In this document: piece after piece, positions 36,373-49,370 of the stretch | Layout of the letters: each line of letters starts with the position of its first letter | Numbering within the stretch: position 1 is the first letter of the stretch | Origin: Odobenus rosmarus divergens | Lineage: Eukaryota; Chordata; Mammalia; Carnivora; Odobenidae | Reading direction: 5' to 3' | NCBI RefSeq assembly: GCF_000321225.1 | Contig: NW_004451851.1 | Location: 50,069-114,068 of the forward strand | Length of the DNA stretch: 64,000 nucleotides | Made by a program: the position numbers and the translations under genes | The notes under the pieces: generated by a model | Seen by the model: the letters and a program-made list of their open reading frames with translations, nothing else | What the model was told of the DNA's origin: nothing | The model's database searches: none

Positions 36373-36493
36373 GATCCCAGATCTCTCTACTCAGAGTGTG
36401 GAATTTTCATCTCTGTCATGAGGCCCAGCCTGATACCTGTCCCTTGTTTCAACCTCAACTCCACCTTAACTCCAAGCACTGGTTTGCCGTTAA
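36373..36493 (+). repeat. Direct repeat unit, copy 2
   Basis: Second copy, about 505 bp downstream of the first: ggaattttcatctctg, gaggcccagcctgat, caacctcaactccacctta and actccaagcact. The sequence between copies is not itself clearly repeated. Confidence 0.7.
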
Positions 36494-37239
36494 AGCCAAA
36501 TGCTTCCTTCTCTCTGAGAAGTCTGTATGGGAAAGGGTTCTCTGGAGGGTGTTTAGATGCCTTTACACCTCCCCTTGGGGTCCCCCCCCCCGCCCACCTC
36601 ACTGGGGCTGCTCCTGAATTTAGGATTCTCCTGACAGCCTTGTATTCCTCCTGCTGAGGAGTATGGGTTGCATGGTTATGGAATTGCTGAGAGCCAGTTA
36701 GCCAGCAAATGGACCACAGGATATAACTCAGAAGGATGTGACTCTGGGTGTGTTGCTGGGTAATGGGAGTGCAATGCAGAGTTTAGCCTCGATGCTTAGG
36801 CGGCTTGGGCTTAAACTCCCCAGAAATCAAAAAGTGAGGACCCTGTGATAGTGGCTGGAATTGGAAAAATTCCATTGAACAGTATGTACAAATCCTGGCA
36901 GTGCGTATAGTCTGCAGGGGTCTGTGCACACAGCTCCTGAGTCACATGCAGTTGAGTGGTGCCTCGCAAAGGCCCCTTCTCCAGTTGGGTGCTCAGTCCA
37001 CAGCCACTCCAGCTCTTCACTCCTACTTTCTTTCAACAGGTAAATTATTGCACATTAGCTATGTGTCAGGAACTTGCACTGGACATGGGGGGCACTTTAG
37101 TCATCAAGTTGGTTAGATCCTTGTCTCCATGGTGTTAGCCGAGTGGCAGAGGGAGGAAAGCCACTCAAATAATAGTGAGTAGTAACAAATGTAACTTCAC
37201 ATAGTGATAGCGTGGTGGAGAGAATAAATGTGAGTTGCT

Positions 37240-37710
37240 GGGGTTGGGGAGGGCTCCTTAGGTAGAGAGGGCAGGGGATGAGTCTGGGCACCTGTGGTCT
37301 GAGCTGACACCTGAGTCCCTTGTGAGGTGATCTAGGGAGGGGGCAGGCCAGGCAGAGGAAACAGCAGGTGCAGAGGCCCTGCAGTGGGAATTCACAGGTG
37401 TTGCCAGAGTAGCTAAAGTGTAGGGAGCACAGGGGAAAAGGGTCTGAGCGAAGGTTGGGGAGGGAGGCTGAGGCCAGGCCACGGAGGGGCTGAGTGTCTC
37501 AATGAGGTTAGGCTTTAATCAAAGCACAAGGAGGCGCCCCTGGAAGGATTTTTCCTAGGGATTGATTTGATCTCATTTAAGTGTCTAGAAGATCACTTTG
37601 GCTGCTCTGCAGAGAATGAGCTGAAGGGGAATAGAGAAGCCAGGAGACCAATCAGGAAGGAAGTTCTGGAGTCATAGAAGAGGTAGGTGGTGGTGGCCTG
37701 GGCCAGGCTG
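37240..37710 (-). repeat. L2 fragment, antisense
   Basis: In order: ggcaggccaggcagaggaaa, cagcaggtgcagaggccctg, gagtagctaaagtgtaggga, gaggccaggccacggagggg, ttgatctcatttaagtgtct and gatcactttggctgctctgc. This is the reverse of L2 3' sequence, the same region seen in sense at 26.9-28.0 kb. Confidence 0.82.
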
Positions 37711-37877
37711 GTGGAGAGATGTCCGTTCATCGTTTGGCATGTGTTTACTGAGCGTGTACTCCAGGACAGGCACTATTCTGGGTTTACGCACATTCATTCT
37801 CTGTCCTTGTGGGCTTCTGTTGAGATGGAAGACACTGGAAATGAAACAGGTAATTAATAATATGATCTATAACAGGG

Positions 37878-38262
37878 TAAATTAGTTGGCTAAGGCTGCC
37901 ATACAGAATGTTACATGCTGGGTAGGCTTAAACAGCAGAAATGTATTTGCCCACAGTTCTATAGGTAGAATTCCAGGATGAAGAGAGCAGGGTTGGTTTT
38001 TCCTGAGGCTTCTGTCCTTTGCTTGCAGCTGGCTGCCTTCTTGCTCTGTCCTCACATAGGCTTTGCTCTGTGTAGTGTTCCTGATATGTTTCTGTGTGTC
38101 CAAACCTTCTCAGGACACCAGATAGATTGGATTAAGGTCCACCCTAATAAAAGCCCTATCTCCAAATACCGGCACACTCTGAGGTGTGGAGCAGTAGGGC
38201 TTCAATATCTGAATCTTTTGGAGGGGGGGGGGACACACAATGTAGCCCATAACAGATGGTCA
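37878..38262 (-). mobile_element. MLT1-like LTR, antisense
   Basis: Starts attagttggctaaggctgcc with atacagaatgttacatgctg, then ttgcccacagttctatagg, ggattaaggtccaccctaat, aaagccctatctccaaatac and ends with a G-run and acacacaatgtagcccataa. This is the MLT1 layout in reverse. Confidence 0.87.
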
Positions 38263-39609
38263 GCAGTGCTATGAAGAAACAAAGCACAGAGATGGAGAAA
38301 GGTGGACAGATGAGAGAGAGATTTAGGAGGTAGGGTCTGCTGATCCTATTTGATGGGTTAGTTTGGGAGGCAGAGGCATCAGAAATAGTGCTCTCCTGCT
38401 CTCCTGGATTTGTGGCTCGGGCACCTGGCTGGTGCAGGCTGGGGTGGTATACGTCTCTGGAGCCTGAGTGATGCGTTCCGGTGCGCTGACCGTGCGTGCA
38501 TCCTGGGGCCTCGGGGGGGGGGCATGAGTCATGCGTGCTGCTATTGGCTTCTGCACTGTCCTTTACACTGACAGCGCCTTTTGCCCCCAAAGCCTTCGTG
38601 TGAATGCATTTATGGCTTCACTCACGGGTGCTAAAAACTTAACTATATTGAGAAACACGCATTCTCCTCAGGCTTTGTAATTCTCCACTTCCGTCCTCCA
38701 AAACATTTTTTCTATTAATATCAGGTCAACACTTATCAATAAGCTATTCTGCTAAATATTCCAAAAGTTCCAGGGCTGGTGGGGTGGGGGGCGGTTAGTG
38801 CCTGATTTGCAATTGTATTCTTGATCGATTTGAGCTGAAGTTACCCCTTCACATGATTGCCTTCCAGCTTCCAAAACACCGACTGACAGGCATAATACTC
38901 AAAGGAAATTATTTTCTCTTACAAACCAAAGCCTCTCGTCTATATTTTATAGCCCATTTAACATTTTTGTGGGATTCTAAAAGTATTTTAGCCATTGTCA
39001 CCCCTCTGCTGTCGTTCTCGGTGGCAGCTGTGAGCAGGGACACCACAGTTACAACCACACACGAGAAACGGCACGATTTTCCACCCGCTCTCCAAGTTTC
39101 TAGCTCCCAAGTTGACTTTTAGAATTTTTTAAACTTTTTTTTTTCCCCCATCACAACCTTGCAGGGCCATGTCACCGAGCCCACGGAGCGTCTGCAACAC
39201 ATTTCTAATGTATGTACTGCGCTTTCTCCTCAATTGCGTGGCTTCCTACTGAGCGCTGTCTGGTTTAAAGAGCAAGATAAAGGGCACAGTACTGTGTGTC
39301 TCCAGATGCTTCGCTGACATTGGCAGGAGTTTAAATGTCACCAACATCAAGGCGTTTTGCCCCAAATGCACAGCCAGTTTGCTGTTACCCTCCCTTCAGC
39401 GGGATCCCACTTTGGGGATGCTGGGTCTCAGTGGGGAGTGAGGGTGGAATGTTTAAAACCACATGCTGGAGACTGGGCTGGGCCCCAAGGTCAACCATGT
39501 TTGGCCCCAGGTTGGCAAGCGGAAGCTGGCGGGATAAATTCTTTCCCCGAGCTGTAGATGCTGGAGGAAGGTCACGGTGGAGAGAGCGGAGGGCTCAGAA
39601 GTAGACCGG

Positions 39610-39631
39610 GGAGAGAGAGAGAGAGAGAGAG

Positions 39632-39680
<49 letters not shown>

Positions 39681-39682
39681 GT
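39610..39682. repeat. (GA)n(GT)n compound microsatellite
   Basis: A run of GA (about 12 units) passes directly into GT (about 13 units) and then GTAT-type units. Likely length-polymorphic. Confidence 0.95.
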
Positions 39683-40281
39683 TTGGGTCGGGGAGAGGGA
39701 GGGTCAGAAAGGCCAGGAGCTCAGAGAAGTGGCCTGAACAGGTCGCCAACATAAGGAGGCTCCCCAGTTCTGGTTGAGTTCTTGTGTTGGGAATGTTGAT
39801 CTAGGGCTAGCAGTCATGTGATCCGCAGCATGCTGCCTGGAGGGTTGGGGGCATCCCTGGATTTATGGAGCCAGACAAGGCAGGACCGGCCAGTGGGAAT
39901 TGTTCTAGATGACTTACATAGGAGCTAACAGAGACTGCAGGTGAGAAGAGCTTGCCTGCAGATGTATTTTGTTAAGTCTGCATGGCATTTTAGTGGAATT
40001 TAGTCAAGATTTTAGAATGAGAGATTTCACATAAAATCGGATTTCTTACTTGGGTTGAAAAATTGGACGATTGGCTGCCCTGAGCAAAGTACTCTGGAGT
40101 GGCCTTCTCTGCTGGATTTGAGTAAGATGCTCCCTTTCAAGGGGTCATGGGGTCTTTATCCGTTTCTCCTCACGCCCTACACTCCTTAGTCCCTCCTCAG
40201 TGCTGAGGCTGGTGTCAGATACCAGTTGTCACTGTGTTTTTTTTTTTGCTGTTCTCGCAGGGAGAGAAATCTTTATTTTAC

Positions 40282-40468
40282 TATTTTTTTTTTTAAATTT
40301 TACTTATTTGGGAGAGAGAGAACGAGCGAGGGGGAGGGGCAGAGGGGGAGGGAGAAGCAGGCTCCCCGCTGAGCAGGAAGCCCGATGCAGGACCCGGTCC
40401 CAGGACCCTGGGATCATGACCTGAGCTGAAGGCAGATGCTTAACTGACTGAGCCACCCAGACGCCCCC
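40282..40468 (-). mobile_element. CAN-SINE with perfect 15-bp target-site duplication, antisense to PTPRT
   Basis: Flanked by aaatctttattttac at 40267-40281 and 40469-40483, identical. The body has T-run, ttttacttatttgggagag, gaagcaggctccccgctgag, ccaggaccctgggatcatga and gactgagccacccagacgcc. Confidence 0.96.
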
Positions 40469-40998
40469 AAATCTTTATTTTACACAAATCTCTATCAAAA
40501 GTGGGAAAGTGATTATGGAACAAGGAGGTGGTGTTTTGTTTTTGTTTTGTTTTCCACTGAACCACTTTATTCATTGATATAACTGGCTCCTGTGGGTGCA
40601 TGGGTTCAACCTCGCTGCGATAAACCATCCATGTTTCACCAGAATATTAACCCTAGGGGCCATTAAGCCTCTAAATTCTCTACCACTTAACCTGGAAGGG
40701 AGGGAGGAAGAGGGCCTGAAGATGAAAGAAGCCAGACAAAAGGTCTGCTGCTGAGAAGCTGGGAATCAGAAGCAAGCAGGGGACATTGATCCAGAGATCC
40801 ATTTCCCATTGTACAAGTTCCAGAGGTTAAACCATTTGCCCAGTGTCCTCAAGGGTAAGGACAGACAGACGTCCCTTTGTGAAACCCAGCACAAAGCCTC
40901 CCAAGATTTGAGCTAAGACTGTCGTCCCTCCCTGCATGGAGTGGATGTTCCCTCCCTTTTAAACCTGGGGTGTAAAGGGACTTACAAGGTTTACTTTT

Positions 40999-41198
40999 TT
41001 TTTTTAAAGATTTTATTTATTTATTTGAGAGAGAGAGTGAGATAGAGAGACAGAGAGAGCATGAGAGGGGGGAGGGTCCGAGGGAGAAGCAGACTCACTG
41101 CTGAGCAGGAAGCCCGATGCGGGACTCGATCCCGGGACTCCAGGATCATGACCGGAGCTGAAGGCAGTCGCTTAACCAACTGAGCCACCCAGGCGCCC
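40999..41198 (-). mobile_element. CAN-SINE with perfect 15-bp target-site duplication, antisense to PTPRT
   Basis: Flanked by acaaggtttactttt at 40984-40998 and 41199-41213, identical. The body is close to consensus: tttaaagattttatttattt, gaagcccgatgcgggactcg, ggatcatgaccggagctgaa and actgagccacccaggcgccc. About 0.5 kb from the previous SINE, same direction. Confidence 0.96.
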
Positions 41199-41774
41199 AC
41201 AAGGTTTACTTTTAGTCCTACTTGAAGAATTGACTTGAACTGATAGTTGCAAAAATAACTTTATAAAATTATACAGGAAAGCCAAAAGGAAACAATTTCA
41301 GACAATTAAAGCAGCATGATATTTGTCAGGTTGACCAGATGCTGGAATCTTCAGAGAAGCCTGCAAGGAGAGGTCTCCCCTGTGCCTTTGGTGCTTGATA
41401 CGACTTTAGCAGTGGGGTCCTGAAGGTAGCATGAGGGGGACCCTGAGCTGTTGTCCTTTGTTTAAGAGCCTGAGCAGAAGGTGTGTTTTCACACAGCAAG
41501 TCTGCCTAATCATGCCAAGGTTTGGCTTTGGCTGAACTCTATAGAGTAGGTAGTTCAAAGTGTGAAGAGCAGGTAGTTCAAATTGTGAAGGCCATGGGGA
41601 CAAATGGCTGGGAAAGGGATGACTCATAATTAAATACTTGGGAGCAATGAGCGGAGCCTCGAGTCAGCACAGCCTGGCCTGCAAGCCCTTTCTCTCAACC
41701 CTGGGGTCCAGGTGATACCACTGACCTCCCATTACCCAGGAAGCCGGAGAGTGTACGATTTAAATGTTGACTTT

Positions 41775-41990
41775 TGGGCTAAGATTTGGACTGAATTCTG
41801 TTTGTCTTTTACTAATGCCATGTAGCTTTGGGCAAATTAAACTCGTTGAGCCTTGGTTTCTGCCTCTCTGAAAGGGGAATAGTAATATCGTCTCCTTTAC
41901 AGGAATGTTACAAAGTTAAATTAGATAAAGCATGTAAAGCATTTATCACAGTGCCTGGCACTGCCAGAGCTTTAGGTAAGCGACATTATT
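41775..41990 (+). repeat. MIR, sense
   Basis: Contains gtagctttgggcaaattaaa, ctcgttgagccttggtttct, aaatagtaa-like and ttatcacagtgcctggcact. Near full MIR, diverged. Confidence 0.85.
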
Positions 41991-42404
41991 GCTTTTAGTC
42001 GTCTCTCTGGGTATTAGACTCTCTCTGAAAAGATGGCCAGAGGCCCTCGTTGAACCTTCTTGGTCCTCTTAACAACTGTTCATTTGGTCTCATGGTGTAG
42101 TGGCTGTCCAGTTCATCATTGATTTGGTTGATGTGCTAGGGGATCCTTGGCACTTTTATGCCTCAGTGAAGAAATTCATATTTCTAGACATTGGTTAGCT
42201 ACCCACGCATCTTGGGTGAGCTCAAATAGGTGAGACTCTGACTCCACAAACAAGGAAAGAGATGAACCCATTACCCCACATGAAACAGTTTCATTCTGGG
42301 ATGATTACTCACAGACCCTGTGAGTTTCATTTATTTGAAAGTCCCTTTTCCTATTATGCCAAGTCCCCAGAGCAAATGTCCCACATCCCTCCCATCCTTG
42401 GGGG

Positions 42405-42560
42405 ATACTGTAGCTTAGAGTTCAGAGTGTAGACTGAGTGTTACTTGAGTTCTCTGTGCCTCGGTTCACTCACTGTAAGACAGAGATGATCCTGCCACCA
42501 GCTGCGTTGGGTTCAATGAGTTACTGTGTGTGGACCCCGCACAGCGAGTCCTGTGTGAAT
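42405..42560 (+). repeat. MIR, sense, diverged
   Basis: Contains tgagttctctgtgcctcggt, tcactcactgtaagacagag and gatgatcctgccaccagctg, followed by a weak 3' part. Confidence 0.65.
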
Positions 42561-42804
42561 GACAGCTCCTGGTTTTCTCCTCCATCTCTTCTCCCTCCTT
42601 TGCTCTACCTTCCTTATCATCTTCCTCGTTGGCGTCCTCACCGTGGCCAGGCGTGTGGGTCTCGGGCTCAGAGATGCTTTGCTTCAGCTTTCCTCTTTCT
42701 GCTCTCAGGCTGGAGGGAGGACTTCTCTCTGATGAATCCTCCCCATGTCCCCACCTTCAATTTTTCCTTCTGAACATGCCAGTATTGCCCAGATGCTAAT
42801 AAGA

Positions 42805-43323
<519 letters not shown>

Positions 43324-43439
43324 TAAGGGCAGAAAGCATGTGCTGGGATGAAGGGCTCGGTGTGGGTAAGGGGAGGGGATATTTTGATGTACCTCTGCTC
43401 CTTGGATGATACTCTGCCTCCATGATCTTGTGAGATCTT

Positions 43440-43530
43440 CACTCTAATTTGGTTTTGTAGGCACGAGGGTACCCATTTTACAGATGGAGAAACTAAGACC
43501 ACAAACCTAGAAGTGCCGGAACTAGAATTT
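43440..43530 (-). repeat. MIR fragment, antisense
   Basis: Contains acccattttacagatggaga and aactaagaccacaaacctag, the MIR core in reverse, about 160 bp after the first Ig exon. Confidence 0.65.
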
Positions 43531-44022
43531 GTAATTATGCCCTTTCCACGCTGCCTTCTAACAAACTTTGTCCTTTAAGGCCAGATTCCCAGGGTGAAGG
43601 CAAAACTTAATACTTTAGATTCTGGGTATGTGGAATCATGAAATCTTCACTGGAGGGACCTTAACTACCCAATGGTCCACCAGATTCCTGTCTGACGGGT
43701 AATGCTCCTCCACAGTATTCTGGTAAAGTCTGGTAAAATCACCCTTTGCCAGAATATTTCACTACATCAGCAAAACCCTGTGTTCTTTGCCTGAAAGAGT
43801 CTCTCAAGAAAGCCAGGAGGATGTTCTGAGTTTGAATCTGTTCTGCTCTTAGGTCTGCTCCTTGGCCTTACTTTCAAAGCAAGATAAGAGAGGATCTCTT
43901 TCAGTGGAGGTAGGGGAAAGGATGGGACACAGAATTAGACACAAATTGTTGCAGCATCAGAGATATTCTCAGGGATGCTAATGTAGAAATACCAGTGAGT
44001 AGCCACATGTGGCTATTGAATG

Positions 44023-46213
44023 TATTTTGGTTTTGTTTTTTATTTTACACAAATTCATTGAGGTTTAATTGAGATACAGTATTTAAAATGGGTAATTTAA
44101 CACATTTTCACGTGTGTATATTTGTGAAACTGTGATCACAGTCAAGATACTAGACATATCTATCATCCTCAGAAGTTTCCTTGTTCCCATTTGAAATCTC
44201 TTCTTTCTGCCCCTCCTTACTCTCATCTGTCTCCGGGGGATCACTGATCCGTGTTCTGTCCCTGAGCAGTTGACCCTTGATCTTGCACAGATTTGAACTG
44301 GGTGGGCTCACTTATACATAGGTTTTTTTTCCCCAATAAATACAGTACAGTACTGTAAATGTATTTTCATTTACGATTTTCTTAACATTTTCTTTTCTCT
44401 AACTTCACTGTAAGAATACAGTATATAACACATATAACGTACAAAGCATGTATTGACTGTTATCGGTAAACCTTCTGGTCAACATAGGCTATTACTCGTT
44501 TAGTTTGTGGAGGGAGACAGAAGTCATACACATATTTTTGACTATAGTGGGGGTTGCTGTTTTTAACCCCCATGTTGTTGAAGGGTCAACTGTGTATTCA
44601 TTTGCATGTTCTAGAATTTTATATGAAGTCACACTGTATATACTCTTTTTATCACTCAACAATTATTTTGAGATTCCTCTATAATGTGTATATATGAACT
44701 TTATTTAAATTTTTTTTTGTCGAGTAATCCTCCATTGTATGAAGATACCATGATTCCTTTATACATTCATCTGTGGATGGACATGTGGGTCGTTCATTTA
44801 CGGGTTATTTAAAAACAAGTTGCTATGAACATTCACGGACTTGAATGGACGTATGGGCAAATGCTTTCGTTTCTCTTGGACAGATGCCTAGAAGTAGAAT
44901 GGCTGCATCGTCTGGTAGATGTGTAACTTTTAAAGAACCGCTGAGCAGTTTTCCTGTATGGTTGTACCATTTTGCATTCCCATCAGCAGTGGATGGGAGC
45001 TGTCTTTGCTTACCAACATCCCTGCCAACGCTTGGTATGGTCATTCTTTTTAGTTTGAGCCATTTGAACAGGTGTGTAGTGGTACCTCCTCCTGATTCTC
45101 TTTTCCCTTTTCCTCAGGACCAGTGATGTTGAACTCTCCATGTGCTCATTTGCTGGCATTCATGTGTCATCTTTGGTTCTTTGTCTGTTTCAGTTTTTTT
45201 TTTTTTTTTTTGCTCCTTTATTATTGGTTTGTTTCCTTATTATTACATTTCGATAGTTCTCTATATGTTCTGGATACAAATCCTTCATCAAATACATGCT
45301 TTGCAAATATTTTCTCTCTTCATCTGTGGTTTGTCTTTTCATTCTCTTAATTGTAGCATTGGAAGAGCAATTTTTAAATTTGGATGAAATCAAATTTATC
45401 GTTTTTTCTTTTTTGGATCTTGTCCTGGCATCATTTGTAAGAAATCTTTGCCTAACTGAAGGAGACAATGATTTTTTTCTTCCGTTTCCTTCTGGAGGTT
45501 TTATAATTTAGCTTTTACATTTAGGTCTGTGATCCATTTTGAGTTAATTTTGCATATGGTGTGAGGTATGCATCGAAGTTCTTTTTTCTTTTGGCGTGCA
45601 TTTAGATATCTCCATTGTTCCAACATCATTAGTTGAAAAAGAGCATTCTTTCTCTGCTGCGCAGCTTTTGTCCACAGAGATAGGGGGCTATTCCTGGGCC
45701 CTTGCTCCTGTTCTGTTGATCTCTTTGTCTTTATGCCACTATCACGCTGACTTGGTTAATGTAAGCTTTATAATAAGTTTTGAAATCTGGTATGTTAGTC
45801 TTCCAGTTCTTCATTTTCACAGTGATTATGGCTGTTCTAGGTCTTTTGCATTTCCATATGACTTTTAGAATCACTTTGTCAACTTCTACATGAAAAGCCT
45901 GTTGGGATTTTGATGGGGATTGATTGCATTGAATCTGTAAATCACTTTTGCAGAGAACTATCTTAGCAATAATGACTTTTGTGAGTCTGAACATGGTATA
46001 GTTCTTCATTTATTTAAGGTCTATGGTGATTTCACTCAGCACTCACTGTAATTTTCAGTGCATAGGTCTGACACATTTTTTTGGTCAGACTTATCCTTGG
46101 GTATCTGATATTTTTGGTATAAAAAGATCTCCATTTCTGACTTTTACTGCTACTGTAAAGAAATACAGTTGACTTCCACATACTGATCTTGTGTCCTACG
46201 ACCCTGTTAAAGT
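44023..46213 (-). mobile_element. L1M-type LINE, antisense (ORF2 end and 3' untranslated region)
   Basis: On the plus strand it runs from a T-rich start through reversed 3' sequence (tgaggtttaattgagatac, ttccttgttcccatttgaaa) to reversed ORF2: cattcatctgtggatggaca, ttgctatgaacattcacgga, tggttgtaccattttgcatt, tttgcctaactgaaggagac, gtctgtgatccattttgagt, gttgggattttgatggggat and catttccatatgacttttag. The match in order to old mammalian L1 is clear. It is diverged and full of stops, so it is dead. Confidence 0.92.
44267..44592. mobile_element. Tigger-type non-autonomous DNA transposon (MER2-like), nested in the L1
   Basis: Inverted ends cagttgacccttgatcttg and gttgttgaagggtcaactg. The body has gatttgaactgggtgggctc, aataaatacagtacagtact, aagaatacagtatataacac, and gttatcggtaaaccttctgg. 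About 326 bp, close to the family size as I recall it. The expected TA duplication is not clear at the edges. Confidence 0.82.
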
Positions 46214-48849
46214 TACAATGGCTATTTACATTTAAATTAATTAAAATAAATAACATTCCAAACTTAGATGCCCCTCACACTAGTCGTGTTTCAGGTGCAC
46301 AGTAGCCACGTGCATCTAGTGGCTACCATGTTGGACAAGTGCACACGGGACATTTGCAACATTGCAGAAAGTCTTAGTGGAGAGCATAGCCTGAGCTTCA
46401 ACAAAACATGAATAGTGGTTGGAAGACACTAACTCCAGTTACCTCTACCTTCATTTATTGAAAGATCTCCACCATCTCTTCTGGCTGACCTAGTTTGGAT
46501 GTTGATCCCCAGCCCATGCCCAGCCATCTCTCTGCACATGGATGGAAGTTCATAGTATTGCTTCTCTTCTTGCATTTGAACCCATTTCCTGCAGTTGGAA
46601 AATCCCTGGGTGAAAAGGCCCTTCTCGGGGCTGACCATTCTTCCTTGCTCCTTAGCAGTGCAGTAGAATGAAAATAGTAGTAGTGCCTGACCCTCTTGCT
46701 TTCCTGGGCTGCCTGCAGACCACAAGATTCATGGTAAACTTCCATGTGTCACTCAAGTATTTAGTGTTAATTAATCTTTCAGTTGTAATTCGTATTCATG
46801 TGCATCGGGCTCTCTAGAAGCTTTGTCATTTTGATGGCATTGCCTCGGTTGGGTCAGGAGACTGAGAAGGAACAATCACAATATTTTCAACACCTTTACT
46901 TAGCTTTTCCAATTATTTTATGATGATTATTGCCTCATTTCTGAGTTGCATGTCCTAAACCTCGGCTCTATCAGCAGGAGGATTTAGAAGGTAATAGAAG
47001 TATTGGAGAAAATAGAAACATATGGTGTGGAGCTCTTCCACATCGTATTTATTTACCTCCTTTTCAGTGTAAACCAAATCTTATTTCACAGAACGTTTTT
47101 CAGGTGGCTTACAATGGGGCATAAAGCATGACAAGATAGCATAAATTAAAAGTGAGGCAGCGGGAGATAGGAAAGGAACACACTGCTGCAGAGCTGGTCA
47201 TAATGTTAAAACTGCGTTTCTCCACATCTGTGGCTTCCTGGGTGGTGGTGGGGGGGTCACGGGCGGAGCCCACAGCACCGCAGCTGCTAACCGCATAAAG
47301 GAAACTTGTCAGATACACAGTTCAGAGTGTCCACAAGATAAACACAAACCAATTGGTCTGGAAACTTCTAACTTGTTCACACAGAAGCCAGACAGGAATT
47401 GTTCCCAGGAGTCCTCATAAAGAAAACAGTGTCTGATGTAAGGCACGGCGTTCTCTCTATTGAGGGCACACAAGTGAGCTTCACAGGCTCGTTTCCCATA
47501 TTGGTGCTCTGTGCAAAGGCAGTTTGGGGAGATGGTCGAAGAGGGAGGGGATGGGGTTGGGCAATGCGATGGGACAAAAGTCCCCAACTCTCTGCTTATC
47601 CTGGGATACTTTAGATATACCTGGTGAGTGAATAGTTTCAATAGCTACTCCTTTAAGGAAACCACCAGAAATATTGTCTCCTTCATCTGTATTTCAGGAA
47701 ATACTGGGAGGTAGATGGTTTACACTGTGCACTCTGGTAAATGCTGCTTGGCTAGTTAAGTCCAGGCTTACATTCAGCAGTGTGGTTGGAAGTGAGTTAA
47801 TATCTTTGTACAAAATATGAGGCACCTGTTATGACACCTGCCTGCCGCTCAGGAGGCCGCTGCACCTGATCTGACACGGGCGGAGGCAGTAGTGAATTTC
47901 TCACAAGATGCTGCTTTGGATCTGTTCCAGCACCTGGAGGAACAGCATGCAGACTGGCCACAGCCCTGTTCCACAGATCAGGGCTTCTGTGACTCAGTCT
48001 GAAAATTTCTAAAGTAAGCGAAACAGGTATACTGTGGCCAAGAGTCTACCTTTCAACAATGCTATTTCCTTCTGTAGCTTCCAAGAGACACTGAGGTGTC
48101 ACTGTTGGTCACCAAAGATAGAAATGTTTTTTTATCCACCAGTTTTAAGTCAGGGAAATAAAGCCAGTGACTCTGTTTCCAGAATAGTATGTCGTTGCCC
48201 CTTCTCTCCAGCAATGAGATGAAACCCTATCGTCTGTGTTGGAGAGAATGATTGCCTTCCTTTCTATAGAGTGGGACTCTATAGCACGCTTATCCTTAAG
48301 TGCTTTCTGATCATAAATTAGTAAGTTTGAAAGGAAGACCAGTCCATACCCCTGTTTACTGTCTCCTGGAAACTTTATATGCCCATTAGAAACCCCCAGC
48401 TGCTGGTGCCAGCTTTCGTGGAATTACAGTGCACGCTCTACCTAAGAATCAATGGATAGGATCTATGCAAAAAACATGTATCCCTGAGCCTAGAACAACA
48501 CCAGTCCTTTAGGGAAAAGGCTGATAGAGGCCACTAAAAGTTATAAACAAGCTCATCTTGTTTGGGGGTGATTTCTCCTTGAGAAGAGTATAATGCCATG
48601 GTCTATGGTAGAAGGGCCTCATTCATAACTTGCTAATTCCTTATGTGATACATTGGCCTGAGCCACCGAAACTTACAATTTTTAAGCATTTCTGAAGCAA
48701 GTAGATGGTGTGCACTCTGAGTGGAATGTCCAGTAAGCAAATAGCCTGAGGTTTGGGGAGCCCTTTAAAAAACAGAACAGTGCTCAGGGTCCAGCTAGGT
48801 GGAGGTGTGCTGACAGATTATCAGCACAACTCAGGGAAAATGTGTATGT

Positions 48850-49370
48850 GGGTTCATCTTCTCTGTAAAGTAATTTGGCAGTAGGTAGCTAAAATCTTAA
48901 AAGTACATGTTCTTCCCACAAGTAATTTTACTTTTGGGAATTTAAGAAAATAACCAGAGAGAGAAAAAAAAAATGTGTCTTCAAGTATGTTCAAAAGGAT
49001 GGAACCTGAAAACATCCTGAACATCCAGCAGAAGAAGGGACTGAAGAAGTAAATGCTGGAATGGAGTCATTAAATATCAGGTTATAGAAGTATATTGAAT
49101 GCCATTTTCACAATAGGCGTTTAAGTGAAAAGAGCAGGTTATAAGACAATGTGTTCAGTATATTTTTTATCAAAAATAAACAAGAATGCATATTTATCCA
49201 CACAAATATACCCGTATTTATATAAATAGTATTATACGTTAATGCTATAAGACACATATCAGGGACACTTAGTAATTGACTGTGATGGTAGATTATGTAT
49301 GCTTTGTATTTTCACCTTTTCTGTTTCATCCAAATACTTTGAAATGAATATAGGTAACTAATAGAAACAG
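48850..49370 (+). repeat. Old L1M 3' region, sense
   Basis: In order: aaagtaatttggcagtaggt, tacttttgggaatttaagaa, gttcaaaaggatggaacctg, ctggaatggagtcattaaat, gtgaaaagagcaggttataa and tttgaaatgaatataggtaa. This is an old L1 3' end, AT-rich and diverged. Confidence 0.6.

Larger units (their letters stand above)
43983..46345. mobile_element. MER20-like hAT element interrupted by an L1
   Basis: The left stub (43983-44022) reads ccagtgagtagccacatgtg then gctatt. The right part (46214-46345) reads ggctatttacatttaaatta, attaaaataaataac, agtagccacgtgcatctagt, ggctaccatgttggacaagt and gcaacattgcagaaagtc. Together they make one hAT element of the type with inner tagccacatgtggct ends. The intervening L1 starts and stops at tggctatt, present on both sides, which is a likely target duplication. 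The family name is given as similarity only. Confidence 0.72.
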
